NCBI RefSeq assembly: GCF_900475275.1
Contig: NZ_LS483364.1
Location: forward strand, 1,302,001-1,366,000
DNA length: 64,000 nucleotides
Direction: 5' to 3'
Source of the DNA: Streptococcus sanguinis
Lineage (GTDB): Bacteria > Bacillota > Bacilli > Lactobacillales > Streptococcaceae
Shown here: piece after piece, positions 24,944 through 33,230 of the stretch
Layout: each line of letters starts with the position of its first letter
Numbering within the stretch: position 1 is the first letter of the stretch
Notes under the pieces: model-generated
The model's input: only the letters and a program-made list of their open reading frames with translations
Databases searched by the model: none
What the model was told of the DNA's origin: nothing
Made by a program: the position numbers and the translations under genes

Positions 24944-27413
24944 GGTCTTCCTCCTTGATTAGTCGAATCTTGCCAGTAAGGCCATCCATCTCAATCCAGT
25001 CACCATTTTGCAGCTGGCTGCAGGCGCCTCTAACATTGACAATGGAAGGAATACCTAGCTCGCGGGAAATAATGGCCGTGTGCGAGAGCAAAGACCCCTG
25101 CTCGGCAATGACACCCTTGGCTTGGGTCAGAAGATAAACCCAGCCCGGATCGGTCATCTTGGTCACGATAATCCGGTCCTGAGCAGACTCAATCTCCTGC
25201 ACATCTTCCACGACCAAAACCTGAGCCTTAACGCAGCCAGGTGAGCAGCCAATCCCTTGTAAGGCTTGATTGCTCGTATTATAACTGCTGGTGCGGTTTT
25301 GCGGTTTCATATATTTCTCAAAGACTTGTCCAGTAAAAACATAGCGACTAAAGGTTGGCAGTTCCTTGTCAGCCTCCAACTTCTCCCGACGCTCGGCTAT
25401 CAAGCCACTAACATCTCTGGGCTTTCTGGTCAACTCAAACAATTCTTCCTTTGTCAGGTAAAAAACATCGTCAGGCATAGCCAGCAGCCCTTGCTCGGCT
25501 AATTGCTGCCCCAATGTTCGGAAAATCTGCCGCATCATACCGTAGATCCGTGTGCGGTTTAAGCGTGAGCTTTCCCGATATTTAACACCAGCCATGGCTC
25601 GCTTGCGAAGAAAATTCGCCCACCAACCTGATTTTTGCTCCTCTTCTTCAAGTTTCTGAGGAGCCAACTTCTTCTCCTCTTGCTGGCACATTTGCAGCAG
25701 GAGCTTGAGCAGACGCTCTGGATGCGTTCGGAAGGTTGATGTTTCTAACTTCAACTCTTCCGGAGCCCGATCGCCAAATTCATGGATAAAATGGACTATT
25801 TCTTGAACCAAAGGATGCTGGCGACTTAGAAAGACTGCTGAGCTTTCAGTTTCCATAGCCTGTCTAATATCTGCATTTTCTTCTGCTTTCAGCTGAGCTG
25901 TTAAAGCCTGCAGAGCCAAAGCCGGCCTCATACTTTCAATCTGCTCAATTCCTGCAATCTCAGCCTGAACAGCCCCGCCGCGACGCGACTTCTTTAGCAG
26001 TCCAGTATAGACAAAAGCATAGAGGTCATTGACTAGCGTAATGTCCCAGTGAGCCAGAATATCCTCTTTTAGCTTGCTGACCAAGGTAATCAAGGTCTCC
26101 GCATCTGCATCAGGAGAAAAGCTCGCTTCGTATTCGCGCTGAATCTGGGCAAACTGCTCTTCCAATTGTCGCATTTGCTTGGGAGCCGTCCAAAACTCTC
26201 GGATGATTCGGAGCATGATTTGCAGGCGTTTGAAAGCGGACAGGTGCACTGGCATCTGAGGCACCTCCGTCTCTCTCACTCCCAGCATATCCTGCCAGAT
26301 AGGAATGATTTTCTTAGAAAAAGGCAGAAGCTGCAAGAGCTGATACCAGCTCTGAATCTGGTAATAAACACGACTATTGACCGGCTGCAGCATATTTTGA
26401 AAAGTAGCTTCATAGGCAGCCAACTCAGGGGCACCCTTGCCAACCAAGCGCTGGGCCAGACTGCGGAAAATGCTAGCATAAGCCTCTTGGATAAAACTAA
26501 TAGTCAGAGGGCTAGAAACTCCCGGATAACTTTCAACAATATTGCTATTATCCAGAATAATCTGCTGTCCCTCTGGCAAGGTGGTAATAGGTCGTGCTTG
26601 CAAGAGATAGAGTTGGCCATTGGCGAAGGTAAACTCCATATCCATATAAGGTCCGAAAAGCTGACTCACCTGACCAGCTAAAGATTGTAGCTCCTTGAGT
26701 TGTTCCTGTGATACGTCTGGTGAGTCCTCCGTCTGCTCTGTATAAAAGAGCTGGTCCTTGGGATGGAGGGTCACCATTGTCGTAGGAATCTTATCCTCAA
26801 CAACCTTGTTGCCCAAGCCCCGACCGATAACAATGATATGCTCGTTCAGAATGCCCTTGGGATTAGCTGTGAAGTAAATCCCAGACAAGTCTCCCTCCTG
26901 CATGACCTGCACAAGACAAATCATCTGAGCTTGCTTCAAAGATAGGCCTTGCTCAAACAGATAACTAAGAGCTGACTCCTGATAAAGAGAGAGTAAGGTC
27001 GCTTGAATAGCTTCTTTAAGCCCCTCTGGCTTCACGTTGAGCTGGCTCTCAAACTGACCGGCAAATGAGGAAGCCTTGCCATCCTCAATGGTAGCAGATG
27101 AGCGGACTGCAAAGCGACAGTCTTTCTGAAAAAACTCCTGCCGGATCCAGCTTTCTGCTGCTGTCAGATCTTCCCGCGCAAACTGCTCTTTAGCCCAGTC
27201 CTGCAGTTGTTGACTGAGTTGGGACAAGTCCAACTCTCCAGACCGATAAGCTTCTTCCATCCGCTCCAAGTCAGCAGAGCTGGCAGATTCTTGAAAAAAG
27301 TCAAAAGCAAACACAGCAAAGTCAGGAACCGGCAAACCAGCAGCCTGCATTTTCAGCAAATGATAGGCCTTGCCTCCAACCCGGTCAAGCCCTGTCTGCT
27401 TGATTCTTTTCAT
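24930..27413 (-). CDS. PEP-synthase/rifampin-phosphotransferase-like dikinase (second copy)
   Basis: 827 residues. The N-terminal ATP-grasp domain (1 to about 280) holds VRSSATIEDG (103-112) and LQARPITTL (271-279), as in pyruvate,phosphate dikinase and PEP synthase. A central helical region of about 400 residues is unlike known enzymes. The C-terminal swivelling domain has the phosphohistidine motif SLLSHTAIISRELGIP (His778). The protein ends soon after it, so the PEP/pyruvate TIM barrel of true PEP synthase is missing. Known enzymes with this layout (rifampin phosphotransferase) move the beta-phosphate of ATP to an alcohol, releasing AMP and phosphate. Here the acceptor is presumably a lipid intermediate. 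ATG 27413 shares its A with the UbiA-like stop (TGATG). Confidence 0.85.
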   Translation of the reverse strand: MKRIKQTGLDRVGGKAYHLLKMQAAGLPVPDFAVFAFDFFQESASSADLERMEEAYRSGELDLSQLSQQLQDWAKEQFAREDLTAAESWIRQEFFQKDCRFAVRSSATIEDGKASSFAGQFESQLNVKPEGLKEAIQATLLSLYQESALSYLFEQGLSLKQAQMICLVQVMQEGDLSGIYFTANPKGILNEHIIVIGRGLGNKVVEDKIPTTMVTLHPKDQLFYTEQTEDSPDVSQEQLKELQSLAGQVSQLFGPYMDMEFTFANGQLYLLQARPITTLPEGQQIILDNSNIVESYPGVSSPLTISFIQEAYASIFRSLAQRLVGKGAPELAAYEATFQNMLQPVNSRVYYQIQSWYQLLQLLPFSKKIIPIWQDMLGVRETEVPQMPVHLSAFKRLQIMLRIIREFWTAPKQMRQLEEQFAQIQREYEASFSPDADAETLITLVSKLKEDILAHWDITLVNDLYAFVYTGLLKKSRRGGAVQAEIAGIEQIESMRPALALQALTAQLKAEENADIRQAMETESSAVFLSRQHPLVQEIVHFIHEFGDRAPEELKLETSTFRTHPERLLKLLLQMCQQEEKKLAPQKLEEEEQKSGWWANFLRKRAMAGVKYRESSRLNRTRIYGMMRQIFRTLGQQLAEQGLLAMPDDVFYLTKEELFELTRKPRDVSGLIAERREKLEADKELPTFSRYVFTGQVFEKYMKPQNRTSSYNTSNQALQGIGCSPGCVKAQVLVVEDVQEIESAQDRIIVTKMTDPGWVYLLTQAKGVIAEQGSLLSHTAIISRELGIPSIVNVRGACSQLQNGDWIEMDGLTGKIRLIKEEDHAGN

Positions 27414-28312
27414 CAAAGTACCCCCATCAAGAGATAAACAGCAACGGACAGAACCATGGTCGTCTCCGTGATATAAGTATAACGCTCTACCCGCTCCCGG
27501 ATATTAAAGCGAGTCGGATCCTTGATAAACTGCTCAAACTGGACAGTCATCCAGATGACATTCAGCACCAAGACCACCACTCCGACATGGGAAATATTCC
27601 AGAGAAGAGCGAAATTGGTCAAGATATCCAGCAGAGTCACCACCTCGATAAAGCGAGTGGCTTTTTTGTAGCCAAAAAGCTTAGAATAGGTCACATACTC
27701 TGTCTCGTCTTTGGGAGCCCGAATCTTGCGGCAGACTTCCCAGATCAGACTTGGGAAATACATGGTAAAGGCCAGCAAAACGGTCGGCAGGGACAAGAGA
27801 GGCAGGTTATACTTGTAGCAGACAAAAGAGATAGTATAGAGATTCAAAATCATCATGACTGGATTATGGGTCACTAGAGCCAGTGGCAGAGAATTTTGAA
27901 TCTTATCACGCTTGAAGAACCAGAAGGACATGAGAGTTCCGTAGATATAGAGAAAGAGGAACCAGCCGATATTATTCATAAAGAGAACATTGAGAAGTAC
28001 AGACACAGCTACGATAAAGCTGAGGGCAATAGCCAGGTCCTTCTTTTTCACCCGGCCAGATGGCAGAGCCCGATGAGGAAAGAGCCGTCTGTCGGTCTCA
28101 TAGTCCTTGAAATCATCTGCAATCCGCAGAATCATCAGAAAGACAAAAATCGTAAAAATCCCAATCAACTCCTGATGGTCAAAGTGAAAGGTGGTCACTC
28201 CGTCATTGAGCAAGAGGACAAAATAAATCTCAAAAAACATGATGGCAGCCACAAAAAAGCGCGGCAGCAAAGGAAACATTTCCTTATAATAAACAGCTAA
28301 TCGTTTAAACAT
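27413..28312 (-). CDS. UbiA-family prenyltransferase-like membrane protein
   Basis: 299 residues with about eight hydrophobic helices. The first Asp-rich motif IADDFKDYETD (Asp66, Asp67, Asp70, Asp74) and the following PHRALPSGRV match the NDxxDxxxD site of UbiA enzymes. The second site is a looser EVCRKIRAPKDETEYVTYSK. UbiA enzymes transfer a prenyl group from a diphosphate to an acceptor inside the membrane. The family includes digeranylgeranylglyceryl phosphate synthase of archaeal lipid synthesis as well as quinone and haem enzymes. The acceptor here is unknown. The start overlaps the decarboxylase-like gene by 16 bases. Confidence 0.8.
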   Translation of the reverse strand: MFKRLAVYYKEMFPLLPRFFVAAIMFFEIYFVLLLNDGVTTFHFDHQELIGIFTIFVFLMILRIADDFKDYETDRRLFPHRALPSGRVKKKDLAIALSFIVAVSVLLNVLFMNNIGWFLFLYIYGTLMSFWFFKRDKIQNSLPLALVTHNPVMMILNLYTISFVCYKYNLPLLSLPTVLLAFTMYFPSLIWEVCRKIRAPKDETEYVTYSKLFGYKKATRFIEVVTLLDILTNFALLWNISHVGVVVLVLNVIWMTVQFEQFIKDPTRFNIRERVERYTYITETTMVLSVAVYLLMGVL

Positions 28313-29169
28313 AGCTTTTCTCCAATCTTTTCACCCATTTGAATCTGGGTTTCTATTCCGAGGTCTGAGTAAGTCAGGATATCCTGATCCAAGCGAATCG
28401 TGTCTGCCGGATAGAGGACAAGAATAGTTGAGCCGCCCAGACCAAAGCAGCCCTTCTCCTGTCCCCTAACCAAATGATCCTGACTGTGATTGTATATTCT
28501 TCCGACCAAGAGAGCCCCTACTTCCATCTGCAGAACAGGTCCTAGGTCGGTATCTAAAAGACAGTATTCTCTTTTATTTTCCTTATAAATCAAGCGCCGC
28601 TTCTGGGCTACCTGCCTGACCGTATGGAGGCGTCCCTTGATTTTTCGACTTTGGGTAATTCTGTCGGATTCAGCTGCTAGATAGCGGTGCAGGTCTTCCA
28701 CTCCCAAACGATAGACAAGAGCTGTTCCGCCACTAAACAGTTGAGCCAATTCTTCATCCAGCAGTAAGTCAGCTAGACTATAAATCTGACCCTTAATCGT
28801 CAACTGTAAGTCCTGACTGATGGTAAAAGCCTCCAGCTTGGCATCCGCCACAGCCAGTACTTGACTGTCAGGACAGACTGGACGCAGGGCGGGCTTGATT
28901 TTCCGCTGAAAAAAAGCCGCAAAGCTAGGATAGGGTCCATCCTCATAGTCAGCCAGATTCAGCTGATAATTTTCCACAAAAGCTGCTATTTTCTTGCGAG
29001 AAAAAGGAGTGTAGTCTTTCAAAGTTAGAAGATAAGACAGGCTAGGTCGGGTCAAGAAAGGCAACAAGATGCGGCCCCAAGCAGTACCATAAAGCTTATC
29101 TAACAGACCCGCCTTGTATTCTGTTGGTTCCAGTACTTGGCCAGTCCTTCTCTGATAGACCTTAACCAT
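28297..29169 (-). CDS. Phosphatidylserine-decarboxylase-like protein
   Basis: 290 residues. Family landmarks are SFAAFFQRKIKPALRPV, a VADAK segment (Asp109), EDLHRY (His161), KIKGRLHTV, EVGALLVGRI and the self-cleavage/pyruvoyl site GLGGST (Gly246-Ser247). The closest resemblance I recall is to clostridial-type decarboxylases. The enzyme would turn a phosphatidylserine-like lipid into its ethanolamine form at the membrane. One oddity: the usual HRxH after the conserved Asp-Tyr reads HRYL, so the second His is Leu164. I chose ATG 29169 because it overlaps the upstream gene by only 8 bases; an upstream TTG at 29190 is in frame. Streptococci generally lack phosphatidylethanolamine, so the gene is unexpected. 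Confidence 0.82.
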   Translation of the reverse strand: MVKVYQRRTGQVLEPTEYKAGLLDKLYGTAWGRILLPFLTRPSLSYLLTLKDYTPFSRKKIAAFVENYQLNLADYEDGPYPSFAAFFQRKIKPALRPVCPDSQVLAVADAKLEAFTISQDLQLTIKGQIYSLADLLLDEELAQLFSGGTALVYRLGVEDLHRYLAAESDRITQSRKIKGRLHTVRQVAQKRRLIYKENKREYCLLDTDLGPVLQMEVGALLVGRIYNHSQDHLVRGQEKGCFGLGGSTILVLYPADTIRLDQDILTYSDLGIETQIQMGEKIGEKLCLND

Positions 29170-29794
29170 GCGGGAGAACCCCCAGACCAATCAGACTTGC
29201 AACAGCTAAAATCGCAAAGACTAGATAGGCCAGCTTATTTGGCTTGGGAATCCGGCAGTTGTAGACAAATAGAAAGGTCAGCAAAAGAGACAAGCCCAGC
29301 CACACCCAAGCAAAGAGACCAGGCGCCAGCCATTGACTGACCAGATAGGTCAGAGGGAAAAATAGGGCACTGTAAGTCACGGGCAAGCCGATAAAATAAG
29401 ATCCAGATCCTTCATCATGCTTGGCCAAGCGGTTAAAATGTGCCAAGCGCGTAACCGCAGCTAAGGCATAGAGGACAGCCAAGATGATATTGGCCGCTCC
29501 CAAGGGCAGCTGAGTCATGAGGAGCATAGCCGGGAGAGCCGCAAAGCTAATCATGTCGCAGAGCGAATCAATTTCAATGCCGAAGCGCTTCTGACTTTCA
29601 GTCCGCTTCATCCGTCGCGCCACCACACCGTCAAAGAGGTCGCAGATACCGCTAACGATAAAGGCCATCATGGCTAGCCGCAGCTGGGACTGAATGACGG
29701 CATAGACTGCCAACAGTGCAAAAGCAGCGCCCATATAGGTCAGGATAACAGATTTATCGTATTCACCGATAAACAAAGGTTCATTCTTCTTCAT
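29162..29794 (-). CDS. CDP-alcohol phosphatidyltransferase (phosphatidylserine-synthase-like)
   Basis: 210-residue membrane protein with the complete family signature: DLFDGVVARR (Asp52, Asp55) and FGIEIDSLCD (Asp76, Asp80). These residues bind divalent metal and the CDP-activated lipid. A GLPVTYSALFFPL stretch further on recalls PssA rather than PgsA. It would swap CMP for a small alcohol, plausibly serine given the decarboxylase-like gene that follows. I chose ATG 29794, with GAGGAG some 12 bases upstream, over ATG 29821, which has no ribosome site. The start overlaps the first dikinase gene by 14 bases. Confidence 0.85.
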   Translation of the reverse strand: MKKNEPLFIGEYDKSVILTYMGAAFALLAVYAVIQSQLRLAMMAFIVSGICDLFDGVVARRMKRTESQKRFGIEIDSLCDMISFAALPAMLLMTQLPLGAANIILAVLYALAAVTRLAHFNRLAKHDEGSGSYFIGLPVTYSALFFPLTYLVSQWLAPGLFAWVWLGLSLLLTFLFVYNCRIPKPNKLAYLVFAILAVASLIGLGVLPHG

Positions 29795-32276
29795 GAATTC
29801 GTATTTCTCCTCTTCTTCCATCTAAAGTTACCATCATGCCAGTTTCTAGCAGCTGAGTTGCATTCTTAGCGCAGACCAGAGCTGGAATTCCGCATTCCCG
29901 AGCGACAATGGAGGCATGACAGAGAACTCCACCGTACTCTGTCACTAGACCGCCTAGAATACCAAAAACATAGCTCCAGCCCGTATCTGTATAGCGAGTG
30001 ACAAGAATTTCTCCTGGCTCAATCGTCTCAATATCAGCCAAATCCAAGAGGACGCGAACCCGACCGGTCACCTGACCACTGCTGGCTGGCATTCCCGTCA
30101 GCAGAGCCCGACTGTCATGGGCTACCTCTTCCAAGCTCATCTCTTTGTCGGTCAAATCACCCACTGGTTCAAAATTCCGATAGGCCTGGCAATAATGCTG
30201 ATTATCAGCCGCTTCTTCTTGAAGCTTGTCGGCAGTCTTTTGCCCTTCCATAAAGGCAGTCAGACTTTCTTTCTTAATGTAAAAAATATCTTGAAAATCT
30301 TTCAGAAAACCTCGCTTTTCATAAGCTCGACCGAGTTTGAGGCTAATCTGACGAATGAGGTGGTAATAGCGCGTGGAAATATCCTTGAACTCCTCCCGCC
30401 ACCAGAGCAAGTTCCGCAGGTCTTCACTAATTTTTTCTATCTTTTTCTGCTTGGCTCGAGATAGATGAGCAAGATCAAGTTCAGACTCTGAGACAGGACT
30501 GAGCGAAGCTTTGGCCGCCTGGTAGTAAGCTGAATCAGCAACCAACTGTTGAATCGCTGTCAGGACCTGATGAGCATCTTCTTCGTAACTCGCTACTCGT
30601 AAGTCCAGCTCCCGTGCCGAGTGATAGCCAAAGTCCTTTTGGAAATCCTGAATCTTGATAAAATCAGCTCGCTCAGGATATTGTGCAGTCAGTCCCTGCA
30701 ACTCTTCCACTGATAGCTTCAACCAATCGTCTGTCAGTTTCTCGTCTTCCAAAATAAGATCCGCAGCTTCCAGCATCCGAGCCAAAGGCTTGGTATGCGA
30801 AACATTTCCTAACTTAGCTATCAGTTGGAAAAATTCATCGACCGTCAGCCATTTGAGGAGACTGGTCTTTTTCATAGACAGCTGGACCGTATTGATGTAG
30901 GCCTGCCAGAAATAAGTTCCCTCACTGTCTAAATAAGCCTGATTTAGCACTAATTGCCAAAGACTCTCGACCTGCTGCAGTGGACTTTGATCGTCTAGTT
31001 CTTGTATTTTTTGATTAAGATGGTTAAATTGCTGGCGCAGCTCTTGCAGCTTCTCTGGCGCCTGATGCAGAAAAGTCTTAGTTACCTTTTGTGTTTTTAA
31101 AGCTACCCGCAGGAAATTCAAGAGCAAGGCTGGACTTAATTTGCTGGTAAAACCTTGACCTTGGTAGTCTTTATTAACTCCCAGCTCATCATCAAAGTCA
31201 CGTTCAATATAGCCTGGAATTTGCTCCATGCCTTGCTTGACCACGCCTAAGTTCCAGAAAGGCCGTGCATAATGGAGACGCATCAGCGGAGGCATCACAC
31301 CATCTGGCTCTAGGCCAATTGCCAGCAAAAAGCTAGAGAGTGCCTCTTGCCAAGAATAACGATAAAGGCTCCACATCAGGTTTGGACAGGGCTGGGCCGC
31401 CACGCCTCCATCCCGAAAATTAGCCGTCGTCCAGCGGCCACTGTCTATTTTAGTTGGAACTGTTGTGATGGGCCGAGCCTGCAGCAAATAGACTTGCTCT
31501 TGTACGGCACACCACTCAATATCCATCGGCCGACCAAAATACGCTACAATCTCCAAAACCTGCGAGTGCAGCTTCTGCAAGACTGCCATAGGCATTTCAA
31601 CTATTTCAAGCTGGCTCCAGTCCGGCTTGTACCAAGAAAGAGTCAGTTGCTCAGGATTAACTTGACCGCTAACCAAGCTCTCAGCTGAGCCTTTTACATA
31701 CTCCAATAGCATGGTCTGGTCCTGATTTGTTGCCACGTCTAGGGAAAAGCAGACACCGCTAAAGTCAGGCTTTATCTGCTCCTGAATCAGCACCGCCATG
31801 GCAAAATCCTGTTCTGCCAGACCCTGACGCTGCCAGTAGGCCAAGGCTTCAGGATTAAAAAGGGAAAGCAGACAGGAACGAATGCCCTGCTCAATTTCTG
31901 ACAGTGTCCGGCAGTTGCCGATCGAGTCATATTGGCCAGCAAATGACATGGCCTGTCCGTCTTCTAAGAGGGCACTGCTGCGAACGATATAAGCTTGATT
32001 TTGCTGACAAAAGGCTGCTAACTCCCGCTGCCAAGCTGGATCCAAGGGATAGTGCTGCAAACGCTCCGCAATTTCCTCCTTGCCCAGTTCGATGAATTCT
32101 TTAAGTCCCTGTTTTGAATATTCTGGCAGAGCCGCTCTTAGCCAAGCCATTACTTGATCCGCAGGCAAAATCAAACCCTTAGGAACCGAATGCCCCAGTT
32201 GACAGAGGTTGATTAACTGATTGATTTTACCGCCATAGACGACTGAAGGCTCTTTTTCCAGCCATAGTTCTTTCAT
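29781..32276 (-). CDS. PEP-synthase/rifampin-phosphotransferase-like dikinase (first copy)
   Basis: 831 residues from ATG 32276, chosen because GGGAG stands just before it. The domain order is as in the paralogue at 24930-27413. The ATP-grasp domain has VRSSALLEDG (98-107) and LLQARPITTV (264-273). A central region of about 450 residues follows, then the swivelling domain with GGVLCHASIVARECGIP (His787). It ends about 45 residues later without a PEP-binding barrel. Having both an ATP-grasp site and a phosphohistidine predicts a pyrophosphoryl and then phosphoryl transfer from ATP to a bound acceptor. The two copies are clearly homologous but their central regions differ, suggesting two acceptors or two steps. 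Confidence 0.85.
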   Translation of the reverse strand: MKELWLEKEPSVVYGGKINQLINLCQLGHSVPKGLILPADQVMAWLRAALPEYSKQGLKEFIELGKEEIAERLQHYPLDPAWQRELAAFCQQNQAYIVRSSALLEDGQAMSFAGQYDSIGNCRTLSEIEQGIRSCLLSLFNPEALAYWQRQGLAEQDFAMAVLIQEQIKPDFSGVCFSLDVATNQDQTMLLEYVKGSAESLVSGQVNPEQLTLSWYKPDWSQLEIVEMPMAVLQKLHSQVLEIVAYFGRPMDIEWCAVQEQVYLLQARPITTVPTKIDSGRWTTANFRDGGVAAQPCPNLMWSLYRYSWQEALSSFLLAIGLEPDGVMPPLMRLHYARPFWNLGVVKQGMEQIPGYIERDFDDELGVNKDYQGQGFTSKLSPALLLNFLRVALKTQKVTKTFLHQAPEKLQELRQQFNHLNQKIQELDDQSPLQQVESLWQLVLNQAYLDSEGTYFWQAYINTVQLSMKKTSLLKWLTVDEFFQLIAKLGNVSHTKPLARMLEAADLILEDEKLTDDWLKLSVEELQGLTAQYPERADFIKIQDFQKDFGYHSARELDLRVASYEEDAHQVLTAIQQLVADSAYYQAAKASLSPVSESELDLAHLSRAKQKKIEKISEDLRNLLWWREEFKDISTRYYHLIRQISLKLGRAYEKRGFLKDFQDIFYIKKESLTAFMEGQKTADKLQEEAADNQHYCQAYRNFEPVGDLTDKEMSLEEVAHDSRALLTGMPASSGQVTGRVRVLLDLADIETIEPGEILVTRYTDTGWSYVFGILGGLVTEYGGVLCHASIVARECGIPALVCAKNATQLLETGMMVTLDGRRGEIRIHEEE

Positions 32277-32290
32277 CAAAAACTCCCATC

Positions 32291-32881
32291 TCACATACGA
32301 TTTTTTCTAAGCTTAGCCCAGTAGAGCAGGCGATTGACTCCTAGATGCGTGCCTGCCCCTAGGATTAAAATGTCCAGCATCTGCTGCCAAGACAGAGGGA
32401 TATAGAAAAGCAAGAAAATAATACAGCCAATCAAGGAATCAATCTGGTCTATCCAGATAAAGGTCCATTTCCAGCCATTCTCCGCCGTCTTGCCCTCTCT
32501 GATTTCCAAACGGCGCTTGATAAAGCTATTGGGCAGCTCAAACAAAACATAAGCCAGCCCCAAAAGTGCTCCAAGCACCAGATTAAACAACACGGTATTT
32601 TCGTAAAAAGCATAGACCAAGTGCAGATTCTCAAGGGTAGGAATACTCTTTAAGAGCAATCCCCAAAGAATCTGCGCCAAAGCTCCCCAGATAATCATGC
32701 CTAGAAAGCCTTTCCAGGTCTTGTTAGCCCCAAACATCCTCTTCCCATCCTTTAAAATCAACCCACCATCCATTGGTCGATAAGCCGCCTCTAGCAGTGA
32801 AGACTTGCAAAAGATCATATTCAGTACTCCAGCCAGAATGACCGGCATCAGGGTGATATATAAGGCAAGAATCGAACGCAT
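32291..32881 (-). CDS. CDP-archaeol-synthase-like cytidylyltransferase (CarS/DUF46 family)
   Basis: 196-residue membrane protein, first gene of the seven-gene operon. It has the signature blocks of the CarS family, related to CdsA: a loop RPMDGG...RMFGANKTWKG (about 35-58), LGLAYVLFELPNSFIKRRL (107-125) and FIWIDQIDSL (141-150). Such enzymes use CTP and a lipid phosphate to make a CDP-lipid. The cell would have its normal CdsA elsewhere, so a second and archaeal-like version suggests an unusual lipid phosphate as substrate. AGGAAA precedes ATG 32881. Confidence 0.8.
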   Translation of the reverse strand: MRSILALYITLMPVILAGVLNMIFCKSSLLEAAYRPMDGGLILKDGKRMFGANKTWKGFLGMIIWGALAQILWGLLLKSIPTLENLHLVYAFYENTVLFNLVLGALLGLAYVLFELPNSFIKRRLEIREGKTAENGWKWTFIWIDQIDSLIGCIIFLLFYIPLSWQQMLDILILGAGTHLGVNRLLYWAKLRKNRM

Positions 32882-32952
32882 ACTTATTTCCTATTCTTTT
32901 TATGAAAATCAGTTTGAAAAGATTAAGAGACTTCTCAAACTTTTATGACTTC

Positions 32953-32961
32953 ATTATATCA
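32953..32961 (-). promoter_or_regulatory. Probable extended -10 promoter of the lipid operon
   Basis: The minus strand reads TGATATAAT about 75 bases before the CarS-like start. A good TTGACA (32991-32996) lies upstream but 32 bases away, too far to be its -35; it may belong to another start or be chance. Confidence 0.5.
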
Positions 32962-33142
32962 TAAGTCTTTAAAGCCCTTACAAAACAAACTGTCAACATC
33001 TGTCTCATCTGATAGTGGTGCAAAAAATTCACTATTCTAAAATGTTACTTCCCGTTCCATCTGTAACTACCTGATTTTTCAAGACATACTAAGAGTTAGT
33101 AGCAACTAAACAAGATTGTAAATAATATGTCAATCAATCTTC

Positions 33143-33197
33143 CTTTTATTATAAAAGGCTTTTAAAACTTTGTAAAGAAGGGTTTTATAATAAAAAG
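33143..33197. repeat. Inverted repeat between the galE terminator and the lipid operon promoter
   Basis: CTTTTATTATAAAA (33143-33156) is repeated inverted as TTTTATAATAAAAAG (33183-33197), enclosing about 26 bases that are themselves partly self-complementary. It is separate from the compact galE terminator. Confidence 0.55.
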
Positions 33198-33201
33198 TAA
33201 A

Positions 33202-33224
33202 AAACCAGCTTTTCTAGCTGGTTT
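33202..33224 (-). terminator. Terminator of the gal operon
   Basis: AAACCAGC and GCTGGTTT pair across a 7-base loop just beyond the galE stop at 33231. A T-rich minus-strand tail follows. Confidence 0.8.
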
Positions 33225-33230
33225 GTCAGT

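Larger units (their letters stand above)
32882..33230. other. 349-bp intergenic region upstream of the lipid operon
   Basis: No supported gene. It contains the extended -10 promoter of the lipid operon (32953-32961), an AT-rich inverted repeat (33143-33197) and the galE terminator (33202-33224). Nothing recognisable lies between about 33000 and 33140. Confidence 0.5.

Noticed and set aside
29791..29806. TACGAATT at the dikinase-PssA junction as a competence (ComX) box
   Set aside because: The consensus is TACGAATA, the site is inside coding sequence, and no proper spacing to a start was seen.
24930..32276. Annotation of the two large ATP-grasp proteins as PEP synthase or pyruvate,phosphate dikinase
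   Set aside because: Both lack the C-terminal PEP/pyruvate barrel, so they cannot be complete versions of those enzymes.
32991..32996. TTGACA as the -35 of the lipid operon promoter
   Set aside because: It is 32 bases from the only good -10, too far for a standard promoter.
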